The notes beneath the pieces were generated by a model. The model worked only from the letters and a program-made list of their open reading frames with translations. It searched no databases and was not told the DNA's origin. Made by a program: the position numbers and the translations under genes. Shown here piece by piece: positions 22,420 through 37,391 of a stretch of 64,000 nt of DNA (positions within the stretch are counted from its first letter, which is position 1; the number at the start of each line of letters is the position of its first letter). Source of the stretch: Cryptomeria japonica (lineage: Eukaryota; Streptophyta; Pinopsida; Cupressales; Cupressaceae); the NCBI RefSeq assembly GCF_030272615.1, contig NW_026728925.1:1-64000 (forward strand), given 5' to 3'.

Positions 22420-24301
22420 GCATAGGTCAACTTCTTGTGATATGATTAGTCAAGCAAGGAACCAAGCTCTCCTCCTCAATTGTCATTATTTTTAGTGAAA
22501 ATTATTAGTAACAAAAAATGATACGTAGCATTATCTCAAAGGCATCATGCAAACCCTTCACATCTATCTGTGCTACATAATGTTAATTCACTACTCACCA
22601 AATGTCATATGGTCATAGTTTTTCCCTAAACAAAATCAACAACAATCAAAACTAATGGAATTTTAAACAAGTTAAACACTTATAAAATTAAAAAATGAAG
22701 CCATTAATGCAATGATTTCAAAAAAATAAAGCTATTTAGTACTATTATTATAGCGAGAAGAATAAATGGATTTTATCTCTCTGTTTAGAACAGATTTGCT
22801 TCTAAGGTGAAAATTTTGCAACTAATTTTCCTAAGGTATTTTGTCAAGTTCAATTAGAGGATATAAAATATTGGAGGTGCGTTTTATGTAGTGCAACTTT
22901 CTTGGTACTTGAACTTGACACAAAATAAAAGGATGTTTATGTGCAGTCAAGTATGTCAAGTAGTGCAACTTTCTTGGCAATTGAATTTGGTAATTTTTCT
23001 AAAGCCAACAAAGTATTTGTGCTTCTTATCTAACTATGAATTTTAGTTCCTTGAATTTTCTTTTAGTTTTGATAAAATCAAGAAAATGCTAACTCAATCA
23101 TATAATATCTAATATTTTGAAGGATAAAGTGCCATGGCTTATCTAACCAATTTGCTAGAATGTTGGAGAAGTTTAAAAAACATATATTGAATGGTGTCCT
23201 AGCCAAAAGTAGGAATAATATTGAATTTGCTACAAGTAATTTTGGTCTATTGGATTATTTCATTAAAAAATTGCTTGAGACTAGCCTAATGAATAAAAAT
23301 TATATGTTTGGCCTTGCCAAAGTTATTATTTTTAATTGCTTCTTTTTTTAAAACTTTTTGGTTTTCATATGTAAGAAATATTATGTTACTTGACCTAAGA
23401 AGTTAATTATTAAAAGGAGAAACTATTGTTTACAACTGAAAGTAAGTTAAAATTTCTTTTCTCTTGAATCCCAATATCCTTGAAGTTTTTAAACTTTCTC
23501 AGCTTACCGCTAAATATTATTTAGACAAGAATAGTGATAGGTTCAAGTAGTTCTTAAGGTATATAATCAATTCTAACATGAAATAAAAGGTGTTGGATTT
23601 TGTTTGAAGAAATAAATTAGAGCCCTTTGAAATTAAGCAATTTGATGGATATTTTAGATTATTTTTCTAGGTACTAGGAATGTACTATAAGAAGCAAATA
23701 TGCATATGTCTAATGCGCCTTCTTGTAAATATCCAAAAACATATGTAAATAGAATATTTAATTATGAGGCAGGGGTTGTAGCAGGATTCCATAAATCTAT
23801 TATAAATTTTAAAATAGCTTACCCTCCTTGTACTTTCATATAGTATCCACTCTTGCACACTTTATTGCAAGCCTTCTCTTTTGAATGGACTAAGTAGTTA
23901 GGAAAGAAACTAGTTTTATACTTCATTTGTGTTAGACATGTTTTTATTGTCTAATTAAAAACAATGCAATTGGATATACATTTGTCTTGTAGAAGTTATA
24001 GATTTTTTATTATTTCTTTACTATCCTTATCCTTAATATACTAGGATTTATATAGCATAAGAATATCTAATTAAGTAATAAATTTTCTTAGTCCCCCTAT
24101 TTATCTTTTTTGGTGAAATATTGATAAAATTTAGGATACAATATGTATCATGATTGAAGAACTATAACCATAATTATGGCTATCCTATAGTTCATCATTA
24201 CTCGTCTACTTTTATGCCTAACCAAGTGATATCTCTAGTAATCATATGGTACATGTATGAGGTGGATAATATTTTATTTTAAGTAGCATTAGAAAGATGG
24301 T
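22420..24301. repeat. Block A, unit 3
   Basis: Same as units 1 and 2, without the 12-bp duplication. Confidence 0.85.
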
Positions 24302-24304
24302 TCC

Positions 24305-25017
24305 TATTAGAGTAAAAGGTTTTATTTACTAAATTAATTTAATCATATTGATTAATTAATTAAGTCACCTTTTCCTTTTCTCACTTAAGCTAAATTTAGG
24401 AAGCTTTTTGGGGAATTTAATAATTATTTTATTTCATGCATTCATCCCTTAGGGTTTGCTTTAGGGTTTTGATCTCCTTTATTAAACAATTGATCTCATT
24501 GTAATTATTCATTCTGGCAAGTTAATTCATTTGTGATTCTTCTTGCAATTGTCTCCAATTATTCTTGCACTCTCTTGTTTGTAGGATTTTCTCTTGTACG
24601 TGGCAGGTATTTGCATGCAGGCGATTATTGGGCATTGTGGAATTCATCAATCATGAATTCTATCATGGTATCAGAAGTCCAGACCTGATGCACCTCATTC
24701 ATCAAATTTGATATTTTCCTTATGAAATTTTTTTGTTTGCATCTTGGGTCAATTCGAATCTCAAAATAAGATCTCTGAGGATTTGAAAATTCACGTTTTT
24801 TTGTGATCAAGGGGGGCGCCTATTGTTTTGGACCACCACCACCAGTGGTTAGAGACCTCCTCCCCTCCCCGACTGCCCTCCACCACCTCATGCCATCAAC
24901 GGACCACCACCGCGCCACCAGTTTCATTGTTAGAAGCCTTTTTGAGCCTATTGGGATTTTTTTGTGATATTGGGAGCAAACAGAGGCGTTCTTCGATAAA
25001 CCATATATTGAAGTAGA
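24305..25017 (+). mobile_element. Truncated Copia-like LTR, PBS and leader, unit 3
   Basis: Same fragment and endpoints as at 6223-6935. PBS at 24666-24680. Confidence 0.65.
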
Positions 25018-25108
25018 ATTTATTTTAGATTTCATTTCTGGTTTGACCTTTTCTATTTTAGAATTGATGTAAACTTTTGTTTTAATCTTTTCTATTTTGT
25101 TTTAACCG

Positions 25109-25292
25109 TTATCTCGTCATACTAACTGCCAAAACGAACCTGAAGCAAAGATGCGTGATAAAGAGAGTATATTGTATTTATAAACAGAGTGCAAGCGTTT
25201 ATATAGGTCAAGAGTGATATTCGGTGAAAAAGGGTGAGATTCAAAGTAAAACAATGGAGCGTTGAATTGCAGCATTTTAAGAGGCTCGAGCT
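25109..25292 (-). pseudogene. Fossil peptide-gene promoter, unit 3
   Basis: Same three-codon remnant. The unit-specific A at 25578 lies about 290 bp beyond it. Confidence 0.75.
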
Positions 25293-26499
25293 CAAAAGAT
25301 GCTTTTATTTTTCTTGAACCAAACGATACAGTAGAAGTTCAATGCATTTTTGGTTTCACCATTTTTCTTTTCATACAACCCTTTATAATTTATAAAAACA
25401 TTTTTCAATAAATTTTTAAATTTTAACCAAAATTGAAATGGTCAAGCAAAGAAAAAAAATGTTGAATAGCAGCAATGAGTATGCTGATCTTTAATGCTAT
25501 TCATTATTGAAAAAGTGTCTTTGATGACAAAGTGGACGTTATGATAAGTACAATAATTGAAAGGATACAATTTTAAAAGAAAAATCTTCAGAATCCTATC
25601 ATCTAAAGTATCATAAATTGATGGAACCTCAAACTGTACATTTTAAAATCTCTCCCAATGGGATGTTTCTTTTGAAATATTTTTTTTGTGTGCAAGGGTG
25701 AGCTAGTCATAGTTCTAGTCTTTTCATGACCCCTTTTCTCCCAAGTACAATAGTTTGGAGTTTAGATGCACTTTCTATTATTCCACATTGGTTTTTTGTT
25801 CTTCCAATCATGGATCTTTAATTTACATCTTTATGTCTCTTTTACCATTTATTAATAGGTAACATTACTTTTTAGCTATATACCATCATTTCATCCTTTC
25901 TAGTTGTCCTTTCCTTTATTGATGTTTTGTTATTAGCCTTAATAGCTTAATAATCTTTGATGAGTGACCACTTTAATGAATTGTCAAAATTTATTTGTAT
26001 CCCTTTGTTGTTATTGCATATATATTCTTTTTTGTTTTCTATGAAGGAAGGTATAGTTAGAACCATTATGGTCCTTGTATCAAGTGTGCATGTTATAATA
26101 TGATAGATGATAACTTTCATTTTCTTTATATGTCAATCTAACATCAACAAGAGCATCGCTTATCATAGAATCTACCCACCTATGTGGTACAGTTGAAAGA
26201 ACTAACATTTGGCTTGTTGCCAATAGAAATTTTCTATTTGTCTACATGTGTTCAATCCCTTTGTGAGATGTAAGAGGATCATTTGATAATAATATGTCAT
26301 GTTTCTCTAAAGACTTAAAAGGGAGTTTTTGTTTGAGATATCTCATTCTTTGTTGCTTGTGGCCTATGAATTTTTTATGTTGAGGTGTCCCCCTCCTCTT
26401 GTATTATGAGATTTTCCTTGTACCGACAAGTATATATTGATGTGTGATAAGATTCAACATATTTCCCACATCACTTCAACATATACTTGTTGCAGGAAG

Positions 26500-28338
26500 C
26501 ATGTGCCAACTTCTTGTGATATGAGTGCTCCATACATACAACCAACCTCTCCTCCCCAATTGTCAATATTCTTAGTGACAAATAGCTGAAATGTGGCATT
26601 CTCTTCAATACATCACATAGGCTCTCCAAATCTATATGTGCTAGATAATTTTAATTCACCACTTAGCAATATGTGATATGGTAATAATTGTTTTCTCAAA
26701 GAAGATAAACAACAATCATGTAATGAAATTTTTAACAGGTTAAACACTTCGAAAAATTAAAAATTAAACCATTAATGCAATACATTAGAACATGGGAATA
26801 TGTTTTCCATGATTAGAGTGGGAAGAATAAATGGGTTGGTATAGCTCTCCATTGACTAATTTTCCTAATGTACTGTGTCAACTTCAAAATAATGTTTGTA
26901 TAGTTTTTCAATTCTATTTTATTTAGTGCAGCATTTCTAGTCTTTAAATTTGATGCAAAATGAAAGGGTTTCCATGTGCATTCAAGTATGTCCTTAACTT
27001 CTCCTTTCATTATTAAAAAAAATATATTTTATCTATTTGAGAAAATTTCTTAAGAGGAAGATAAAAAAAAAATTGTGCTCGTTATCAAACTATGATTTTT
27101 TGTTCCTTGGGAGATAGATAAAATTTGAGTGATTTGATGAGTTCCATAGAATGATAAACAAATTTGAAAAAGATAAAATTAATGGATGGTGTCCTAGCGA
27201 TTCATTTCAAGAACATTCTTGAATTTAGGAAGAATATCAAATTTCCTATATGTAGATGGTATCTATTTGATTATTTATTTCACAAGGTTTTTGTGCCTAG
27301 CATAATGGATAATCATTATAGGTTTCACCTTGTCAATGTAATTATCCTTAATTTATTCCTTTGTGAATATTTGTTGGGTCTCATATGTAAGAAATACTAT
27401 CATAAGACCCATGAAGTTAAATATTTAAAGAGGGTAGAGTTACTTACAAATACAAATAAATTAACAAGTTTTATTTGACCTAACTCCATGTTTCACTAAA
27501 ACTAATTCCTTATGAGCTTGCCACTAAATATGGTTGAGACATAATAGTCCTAGGGTGATTTACTTTTGGAGGCATATAATCAAGTCCAATGTACAGTAAA
27601 TAGTGTTGAAGACCTTCTCAAGAAATGAACTATAGCCCTTTGAAATTTACAAATTTGAGGGATATTTCAATTCAAATTATTACATATTATGCTAGGTCCT
27701 AGAAATGTAGTGTAATTAATAAATATGCATATGTCTATGACGCTTGTTTTGAATGTTCATTTTTTTTAATGTAAATAGGCTATTTGAGTATTTGGACCAT
27801 GGATCATACAGGGAATATACAAATATATTATTAATTTTAAAATCACTTACCCTCCCTATATCTCCATATGGTATATCACCCTTTTTCACACTTTCTTGGA
27901 AGCCTTCTCTAGTTAATGGACAAAGTAGGTAGGAAATTAATGGGTTCTATACTTCATCTATGGTAAAGATGTAGTGTTTGTTTGAATGAACCCTTTGTGG
28001 CTATATATACATTTCTCATCTAGAAATTGTAGAAATTTTTAGTATTTCTTTATTACCCTTATGTTGAATATATTACGATTTTTGTAGAAGAAGTCTGTCT
28101 AATTAAGTAATGAATTTACTTAGTACCCATATTTCTTCTTTTTGGGAAAAGGTTGATGATAATATAGGATACAATATGTATCACTATTGAAGAATTGTAA
28201 TCAAAATTTATGTTTCTCCTATGGTTCCTCATTACTTGTTTATTTATAACCAACTAATAGTTATAGTAATCATATGGTACATGTATGAGGTGGATAAATT
28301 TCATTCTAAGTAGCATTAGAAAGATAGTTACAACATTA
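26500..28338. repeat. Block A', unit 3/4 junction
   Basis: Same as the other complete A' copies. Confidence 0.85.
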
Positions 28339-30016
28339 CCAATTTGAAGCTGAGAACATCACTATATTATTAAGGGAGTCTTATGATCTTGTGGCTGGAA
28401 TGGTGAAAGGTTATGGACTAAAATTGTATAAGAAAATATATTAAAATCCCAAGAATATTATTCATAGAGTGTTCACTACAATATTGGAAGGTCTTTTAAT
28501 AAGAATAAATAATTTGAAGGGGATTATTTGTGAAAAAAATCCATAAAAAACTGAGAGAGATGGTAGGATGGACAATATGGATAGGATGGTAGGAGCTGAG
28601 TTGATGTGGAAGTTGAATGATTTAGGGTATAAATGATGTTTCAATGATATCAAAGACACAATGAAGATATAATAGATTCTATAACTTTTAAGGTTGGGAA
28701 ACACACACATAATAAACATGTATTTTTTCCATCCCATTGACGGTAGGAAGAATGTGATAATTAGGCATAGTAGCTTATGGATATTTTTGGAGACAATTTC
28801 ATGGAAGATGTAAGGAAAAAAAAATGTTTATAATTCTTCTCTAATAAATCTCTATGGTAGCTAACTACCAATTAAAAGTGTAGAATTTTTGTGTGAAAAA
28901 TGGAGATGAAACTCAAATAGCTAACTATCAATTGGCCAAAATATCTAGCTATACTATTGAGGACCAATTTATCATAAATGAGGCACTCAAGATAGTTGTC
29001 ATATTTGTAGTATGTCACTAAAAAAAATGAAAAAGTGTAGGGGACCATGACGCAAAGCTTGAACATATTAAATCTTGGTCCCCACAAAATGATTTGAAGC
29101 TTTAGGCAAAGCATATGGCCATGAATATTTTATAAAGGGAAAACACACCAGGGAACAATTATAGCTTGCTAATGTGATTGAATAGAACCCATTCAATGGT
29201 CTTGATTAAATTATTATTGTAAGAGAACTAAAGCTCTAAAGGGGAGCAAAGAATTTGACAATGTATGATTTTAATGTCAACATTATTATGAAGGAAAAGG
29301 TTTCCACATTGTTTTGTTAGAATTCTATCAACTCTTGTTCATGATTCAAATTGTCTTGGCTTCATTAATATTTGGAATCAAATTAACTATGTGTGCTAAG
29401 CACATTACTAAAACCTTTGAACAAGATGAAATTTGCAATGGCCTGCTTCATCGTGTTTTTCTTAATTTTCCTTTAAATTTTTACATTAAAAAAATTATAT
29501 ATTACATAAAAATTGGTAAACCCTAATATAATATTTGGAGTGACAAATATACATTATAATGTGTATTAAAGCTTTGGTCAGATCCAAACCATAACGTACG
29601 GCCTGTTGTAGCAGGCTCATCATATAAGTTGTGTATGTTTTACAAAGCGCGATTAAAATCTTACTAATTTATAATCCTTTCAAGTATTATGGATAGGCCC
29701 TTTCTTAGTTTTCTCAAACACGTAACTTTTTGTGACACCATAGCAAAAGTCTGTTGAAATTTTTTATGTACCTTTCGTGAATCATATTTAAGATTTGATT
29801 AAACTGAATATGTATATTCTTCAATACAAATGAAATTATATCCACTCAAGATAGATGAAAGCGATCTGGCCTTTAAAATGTGTCAGTGGTTAGTCAATGG
29901 CGATAGATGATATTTCTCCCTATCACCGCAGATCTGGATTGAAAAATACGTAAATGTATACTGAGTATCCATGGCAGAATATCTTAATTAGGTGATTGGA
30001 TCCACAATAAGTGTAT

Positions 30017-30217
30017 TCAACAGCAACTAGGATCTGGAATGTTGCCTTCACAGTTAGGACACGACGCTAACATCTCCACAATTTCAAGCAGATTATCAAT
30101 GCCTGCATTTGTATTCACTATTTTGTTGAGGATTGGTCGAGCAGAGACAGCGAGGGAAAACACAACGTTGAGCACAAGCAGCAGTGCCATAACTTTCAGA
30201 AGCATCGATCTCGACAT
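30017..30217 (-). CDS. Small secreted four-cysteine peptide (66 aa), unit 4
   Basis: Predicted protein identical to the unit 1 copy. TATA box at 30319-30326. Confidence 0.82.
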   Translation of the reverse strand: MSRSMLLKVMALLLVLNVVFSLAVSARPILNKIVNTNAGIDNLLEIVEMLASCPNCEGNIPDPSCC

Positions 30218-30730
30218 ACTAATTGGCAGAATGAATGTTAACAAATGAAAAAACGTATTCGGTTTAGCGAGATAGAGAGCGAAGATCGAGAATGGTGATG
30301 GATAAACAAGGAAAATCGTATTTATAGAGACACACGACGGCGTGTGAGTATGTTTGATCAAGTCAAAATTAAAATTTGTTCAACTAGGGTGATATTCAAA
30401 GTAAAAAATGGCGCGTGGAACTGCAACATTTCAAGAGGCGACAAAGGGACTTTGAATACCAACATTGACTTATTCATATTGCACGTCAATTGTCTTCGCT
30501 CTCTATCAAGCATGAAAGCACCTTTAACACCAATATCACCAATTTCAATTTTGACCTATTCAAACACTTGCACTCCATCGTCCATCTCTATAAATACGAT
30601 TTACCTGGTTTATACATCACCATTCTCGATCTTCGCTCTCTATCTCTTAAAAAATTCACTCGGCTCTTCTTTCTTCATTTGTAAACCAATACGTACGTTT
30701 CTTTGCTTGATATTCATTCTGGCAATTAGT

Positions 30731-30955
30731 ATGGAGAGATCGATTCATCTGAAAGTTATGGCAGTGCTGCTCATGCTCAACGCTATGGTTTTCCTCGCTG
30801 TCTCTGCTCGACCAATCCTGACGGAAAAAGTGAATACAAATGCAAGCGTGAACAACAATGATTCAATTGATAATCTGGTTGAAATTGTGGAGATGTTAGC
30901 ATCTGGTTCTAACTGTTCAGGCAACATCAAAGATCCTAATTGCCGCAAAAGATAA
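30731..30955 (+). CDS. Small secreted two-cysteine paralog (74 aa), unit 4
   Basis: Predicted protein identical to the unit 1 copy. TATA box at 30589-30596. Confidence 0.8.
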   Translation: MERSIHLKVMAVLLMLNAMVFLAVSARPILTEKVNTNASVNNNDSIDNLVEIVEMLASGSNCSGNIKDPNCRKR

Positions 30956-31460
30956 AACAATGATGCATAGAGTTACTGTGAATCCAACGCACATAACTAA
31001 GATTTTTCGCCACGGAAATCCGTGAGAGCTTTACATTATTTGGGTATTTTGTGGTCCATGGTGACAACGAGAAAGAGAAATATAATTAAATCCCTTGGAC
31101 ACTACTCGCTGACACATTTTGAAACCAGAACGCTTTCATCCATCTGGATTGCGTAATATGTAATTATTTTTCTGTATTCAAGAATATACATATTCAGCCC
31201 AATCAAATCTTAAATATCAAATTTGTTTCATTAAATATTCGTTTTCTAATTGTTCATTGTTTTCCACATTGAAGTTGGTGTGGTGGTAGCTCTAGTTTGT
31301 CGCAGAAATAACGTTTTCCTTTCTATTTCCCAATTATCATTAATCTTTTAGTGGTAAACTATCAAACTTATATTGAATCAAGTTTCCCTATTCCTCTTTG
31401 GATATCCCAATTACTTATACAAATTATACATATTACTTATTTATACCGTTAATTTAAGTA

Positions 31461-33354
31461 GCATAGGTCAACTTCTTGTGATATGATTAGTCAAGCAAGG
31501 AACCAAGCTCTCCTCCTCAATTGTCATTATTTTTAGTGAAAATTATTAGTAACAAAAAATGATACGTAGCATTATCTCAAAGGCATCATGCAAACCCTTC
31601 ACATCTATCTGTGCTACATAATGTTAATTCACTACTCACCAAATGTCATATGGTCATAGTTTTTCCCTAAACAAAATCAACAACAATCAAAACTAATGGA
31701 ATTTTAAACAAGTTAAACACTTATAAAATTAAAAAATGAAGCCATTAATGCAATGATTTCAAAAAAATAAAGCTATTTAGTACTATTATTATAGCGAGAA
31801 GAATAAATGGATTTTATCTCTCTGTTTAGAACAGATTTGCTTCTAAGGTGAAAATTTTGCAACTAATTTTGCAACTAATTTTCCTAAGGTATTTTGTCAA
31901 GTTCAATTAGAGGATATAAAATATTGGAGGTGCGTTTTATGTAGTGCAACTTTCTTGGTACTTGAACTTGACACAAAATAAAAGGATGTTTATGTGCAGT
32001 CAAGTATGTCAAGTAGTGCAACTTTCTTGGCAATTGAATTTGGTAATTTTTCTAAAGCCAACAAAGTATTTGTGCTTCTTATCTAACTATGAATTTTAGT
32101 TCCTTGAATTTTCTTTTAGTTTTGATAAAATCAAGAAAATGCTAACTCAATCATATAATATCTAATATTTTGAAGGATAAAGTGCCATGGCTTATCTAAC
32201 CAATTTGCTAGAATGTTGGAGAAGTTTAAAAAACATATATTGAATGGTGTCCTAGCCAAAAGTAGGAATAATATTGAATTTGCTACAAGTAATTTTGGTC
32301 TATTGGATTATTTCATTAAAAAATTGCTTGAGACTAGCCTAATGAATAAAAATTATATGTTTGGCCTTGCCAAAGTTATTATTTTTAATTGCTTCTTTTT
32401 TTAAAACTTTTTGGTTTTCATATGTAAGAAATATTATGTTACTTGACCTAAGAAGTTAATTATTAAAAGGAGAAACTATTGTTTACAACTGAAAGTAAGT
32501 TAAAATTTCTTTTCTCTTGAATCCCAATATCCTTGAAGTTTTTAAACTTTCTCAGCTTACCGCTAAATATTATTTAGACAAGAATAGTGATAGGTTCAAG
32601 TAGTTCTTAAGGTATATAATCAATTCTAACATGAAATAAAAGGTGTTGGATTTTGTTTGAAGAAATAAATTAGAGCCCTTTGAAATTAAGCAATTTGATG
32701 GATATTTTAGATTATTTTTCTAGGTACTAGGAATGTACTATAAGAAGCAAATATGCATATGTCTAATGCGCCTTCTTGTAAATATCCAAAAACATATGTA
32801 AATAGAATATTTAATTATGAGGCAGGGGTTGTAGCAGGATTCCATAAATCTATTATAAATTTTAAAATAGCTTACCCTCCTTGTACTTTCATATAGTATC
32901 CACTCTTGCACACTTTATTGCAAGCCTTCTCTTTTGAATGGACTAAGTAGTTAGGAAAGAAACTAGTTTTATACTTCATTTGTGTTAGACATGTTTTTAT
33001 TGTCTAATTAAAAACAATGCAATTGGATATACATTTGTCTTGTAGAAGTTATAGATTTTTTATTATTTCTTTACTATCCTTATCCTTAATATACTAGGAT
33101 TTATATAGCATAAGAATATCTAATTAAGTAATAAATTTTCTTAGTCCCCCTATTTATCTTTTTTGGTGAAATATTGATAAAATTTAGGATACAATATGTA
33201 TCATGATTGAAGAACTATAACCATAATTATGGCTATCCTATAGTTCATCATTACTCGTCTACTTTTATGCCTAACCAAGTGATATCTCTAGTAATCATAT
33301 GGTACATGTATGAGGTGGATAATATTTTATTTTAAGTAGCATTAGAAAGATGGT
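31461..33354. repeat. Block A, unit 4, with 12-bp duplication
   Basis: Contains TTTTGCAACTAA twice in tandem (31855-31866, 31867-31878), where units 1-3 and 6-7 have it once. Confidence 0.88.
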
Positions 33355-33357
33355 TCC

Positions 33358-34070
33358 TATTAGAGTAAAAGGTTTTATTTACTAAATTAATTTAATCATA
33401 TTGATTAATTAATTAAGTCACCTTTTCCTTTTCTCACTTAAGCTAAATTTAGGAAGCTTTTTGGGGAATTTAATAATTATTTTATTTCATGCATTCATCC
33501 CTTAGGGTTTGCTTTAGGGTTTTGATCTCCTTTATTAAACAATTGATCTCATTGTAATTATTCATTCTGGCAAGTTAATTCATTTGTGATTCTTCTTGCA
33601 ATTGTCTCCAATTATTCTTGCACTCTCTTGTTTGTAGGATTTTCTCTTGTACGTGGCAGGTATTTGCATGCAGGCGATTATTGGGCATTGTGGAATTCAT
33701 CAATCATGAATTCTATCATGGTATCAGAAGTCCAGACCTGATGCACCTCATTCATCAAATTTGATATTTTCCTTATGAAATTTTTTTGTTTGCATCTTGG
33801 GTCAATTCGAATCTCAAAATAAGATCTCTGAGGATTTGAAAATTCACGTTTTTTTGTGATCAAGGGGGGCGCCTATTGTTTTGGACCACCACCACCAGTG
33901 GTTAGAGACCTCCTCCCCTCCCCGACTGCCCTCCACCACCTCATGCCATCAACGGACCACCACCGCGCCACCAGTTTCATTGTTAGAAGCCTTTTTGAGC
34001 CTATTGGGATTTTTTTGTGATATTGGGAGCAAACAGAGGCGTTCTTCGATAAACCATATATTGAAGTAGA
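33358..34070 (+). mobile_element. Truncated Copia-like LTR, PBS and leader, unit 4
   Basis: Same fragment and endpoints as in the other units. PBS at 33719-33733. Confidence 0.65.
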
Positions 34071-34161
34071 ATTTATTTTAGATTTCATTTCTGGTTTGAC
34101 CTTTTCTATTTTAGAATTGATGTAAACTTTTGTTTTAATCTTTTCTATTTTGTTTTAACCG

Positions 34162-34345
34162 TTATCTCGTCATACTAACTGCCAAAACGAACCTGAAGCA
34201 AAGATGCGTGATAAAGAGAGTATATTGTATTTATAAACAGAGTGCAAGCGTTTATATAGGTCAAGAGTGATATTCGGTGAAAAAGGGTGAGATTCAAAGT
34301 AAAACAATGGAGCGTTGAATTGCAGCATTTTAAGAGGCTCGAGCT
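34162..34345 (-). pseudogene. Fossil peptide-gene promoter, unit 4
   Basis: Same three-codon remnant as at 7027-7210. Confidence 0.75.
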
Positions 34346-35552
34346 CAAAAGATGCTTTTATTTTTCTTGAACCAAACGATACAGTAGAAGTTCAATGCAT
34401 TTTTGGTTTCACCATTTTTCTTTTCATACAACCCTTTATAATTTATAAAAACATTTTTCAATAAATTTTTAAATTTTAACCAAAATTGAAATGGTCAAGC
34501 AAAGAAAAAAAATGTTGAATAGCAGCAATGAGTATGCTGATCTTTAATGCTATTCATTATTGAAAAAGTGTCTTTGATGACAAAGTGGACGTTATGATAA
34601 GTACAATAATTGAAAGGATACAATTTTAAAAGAAAAATCTTCAGAATCCTATCATCTAAAGTATCATAAATTGATGGAACCTCAAACTGTACATTTTAAA
34701 ATCTCTCCCAATGGGATGTTTCTTTTGAAATATTTTTTTTGTGTGCAAGGGTGAGCTAGTCATAGTTCTAGTCTTTTCATGACCCCTTTTCTCCCAAGTA
34801 CAATAGTTTGGAGTTTAGATGCACTTTCTATTATTCCACATTGGTTTTTTGTTCTTCCAATCATGGATCTTTAATTTACATCTTTATGTCTCTTTTACCA
34901 TTTATTAATAGGTAACATTACTTTTTAGCTATATACCATCATTTCATCCTTTCTAGTTGTCCTTTCCTTTATTGATGTTTTGTTATTAGCCTTAATAGCT
35001 TAATAATCTTTGATGAGTGACCACTTTAATGAATTGTCAAAATTTATTTGTATCCCTTTGTTGTTATTGCATATATATTCTTTTTTGTTTTCTATGAAGG
35101 AAGGTATAGTTAGAACCATTATGGTCCTTGTATCAAGTGTGCATGTTATAATATGATAGATGATAACTTTCATTTTCTTTATATGTCAATCTAACATCAA
35201 CAAGAGCATCGCTTATCATAGAATCTACCCACCTATGTGGTACAGTTGAAAGAACTAACATTTGGCTTGTTGCCAATAGAAATTTTCTATTTGTCTACAT
35301 GTGTTCAATCCCTTTGTGAGATGTAAGAGGATCATTTGATAATAATATGTCATGTTTCTCTAAAGACTTAAAAGGGAGTTTTTGTTTGAGATATCTCATT
35401 CTTTGTTGCTTGTGGCCTATGAATTTTTTATGTTGAGGTGTCCCCCTCCTCTTGTATTATGAGATTTTCCTTGTACCGACAAGTATATATTGATGTGTGA
35501 TAAGATTCAACATATTTCCCACATCACTTCAACATATACTTGTTGCAGGAAG

Positions 35553-37391
35553 CATGTGCCAACTTCTTGTGATATGAGTGCTCCATACATACAACCAACC
35601 TCTCCTCCCCAATTGTCAATATTCTTAGTGACAAATAGCTGAAATGTGGCATTCTCTTCAATACATCACATAGGCTCTCCAAATCTATATGTGCTAGATA
35701 ATTTTAATTCACCACTTAGCAATATGTGATATGGTAATAATTGTTTTCTCAAAGAAGATAAACAACAATCATGTAATGAAATTTTTAACAGGTTAAACAC
35801 TTCGAAAAATTAAAAATTAAACCATTAATGCAATACATTAGAACATGGGAATATGTTTTCCATGATTAGAGTGGGAAGAATAAATGGGTTGGTATAGCTC
35901 TCCATTGACTAATTTTCCTAATGTACTGTGTCAACTTCAAAATAATGTTTGTATAGTTTTTCAATTCTATTTTATTTAGTGCAGCATTTCTAGTCTTTAA
36001 ATTTGATGCAAAATGAAAGGGTTTCCATGTGCATTCAAGTATGTCCTTAACTTCTCCTTTCATTATTAAAAAAAATATATTTTATCTATTTGAGAAAATT
36101 TCTTAAGAGGAAGATAAAAAAAAAATTGTGCTCGTTATCAAACTATGATTTTTTGTTCCTTGGGAGATAGATAAAATTTGAGTGATTTGATGAGTTCCAT
36201 AGAATGATAAACAAATTTGAAAAAGATAAAATTAATGGATGGTGTCCTAGCGATTCATTTCAAGAACATTCTTGAATTTAGGAAGAATATCAAATTTCCT
36301 ATATGTAGATGGTATCTATTTGATTATTTATTTCACAAGGTTTTTGTGCCTAGCATAATGGATAATCATTATAGGTTTCACCTTGTCAATGTAATTATCC
36401 TTAATTTATTCCTTTGTGAATATTTGTTGGGTCTCATATGTAAGAAATACTATCATAAGACCCATGAAGTTAAATATTTAAAGAGGGTAGAGTTACTTAC
36501 AAATACAAATAAATTAACAAGTTTTATTTGACCTAACTCCATGTTTCACTAAAACTAATTCCTTATGAGCTTGCCACTAAATATGGTTGAGACATAATAG
36601 TCCTAGGGTGATTTACTTTTGGAGGCATATAATCAAGTCCAATGTACAGTAAATAGTGTTGAAGACCTTCTCAAGAAATGAACTATAGCCCTTTGAAATT
36701 TACAAATTTGAGGGATATTTCAATTCAAATTATTACATATTATGCTAGGTCCTAGAAATGTAGTGTAATTAATAAATATGCATATGTCTATGACGCTTGT
36801 TTTGAATGTTCATTTTTTTTAATGTAAATAGGCTATTTGAGTATTTGGACCATGGATCATACAGGGAATATACAAATATATTATTAATTTTAAAATCACT
36901 TACCCTCCCTATATCTCCATATGGTATATCACCCTTTTTCACACTTTCTTGGAAGCCTTCTCTAGTTAATGGACAAAGTAGGTAGGAAATTAATGGGTTC
37001 TATACTTCATCTATGGTAAAGATGTAGTGTTTGTTTGAATGAACCCTTTGTGGCTATATATACATTTCTCATCTAGAAATTGTAGAAATTTTTAGTATTT
37101 CTTTATTACCCTTATGTTGAATATATTACGATTTTTGTAGAAGAAGTCTGTCTAATTAAGTAATGAATTTACTTAGTACCCATATTTCTTCTTTTTGGGA
37201 AAAGGTTGATGATAATATAGGATACAATATGTATCACTATTGAAGAATTGTAATCAAAATTTATGTTTCTCCTATGGTTCCTCATTACTTGTTTATTTAT
37301 AACCAACTAATAGTTATAGTAATCATATGGTACATGTATGAGGTGGATAAATTTCATTCTAAGTAGCATTAGAAAGATAGTTACAACATTA
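35553..37391. repeat. Block A', unit 4/5 junction
   Basis: Same as the other complete A' copies. Confidence 0.85.

Larger units (their letters stand above)
18083..27123. repeat. Macrosatellite unit 3 (9041 bp)
   Basis: Its left two thirds matches unit 2. Downstream of block A it switches to A at 25578 and G at 25718. The A is shared only with unit 4, the G with all units to the right. Confidence 0.98.
27124..36176. repeat. Macrosatellite unit 4 (9053 bp)
   Basis: Twelve bases longer than units 1-3 because a 12-bp word in block A is duplicated at 31855-31878. It has A at 34631 (as in unit 3) and G at 34771. Confidence 0.98.
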
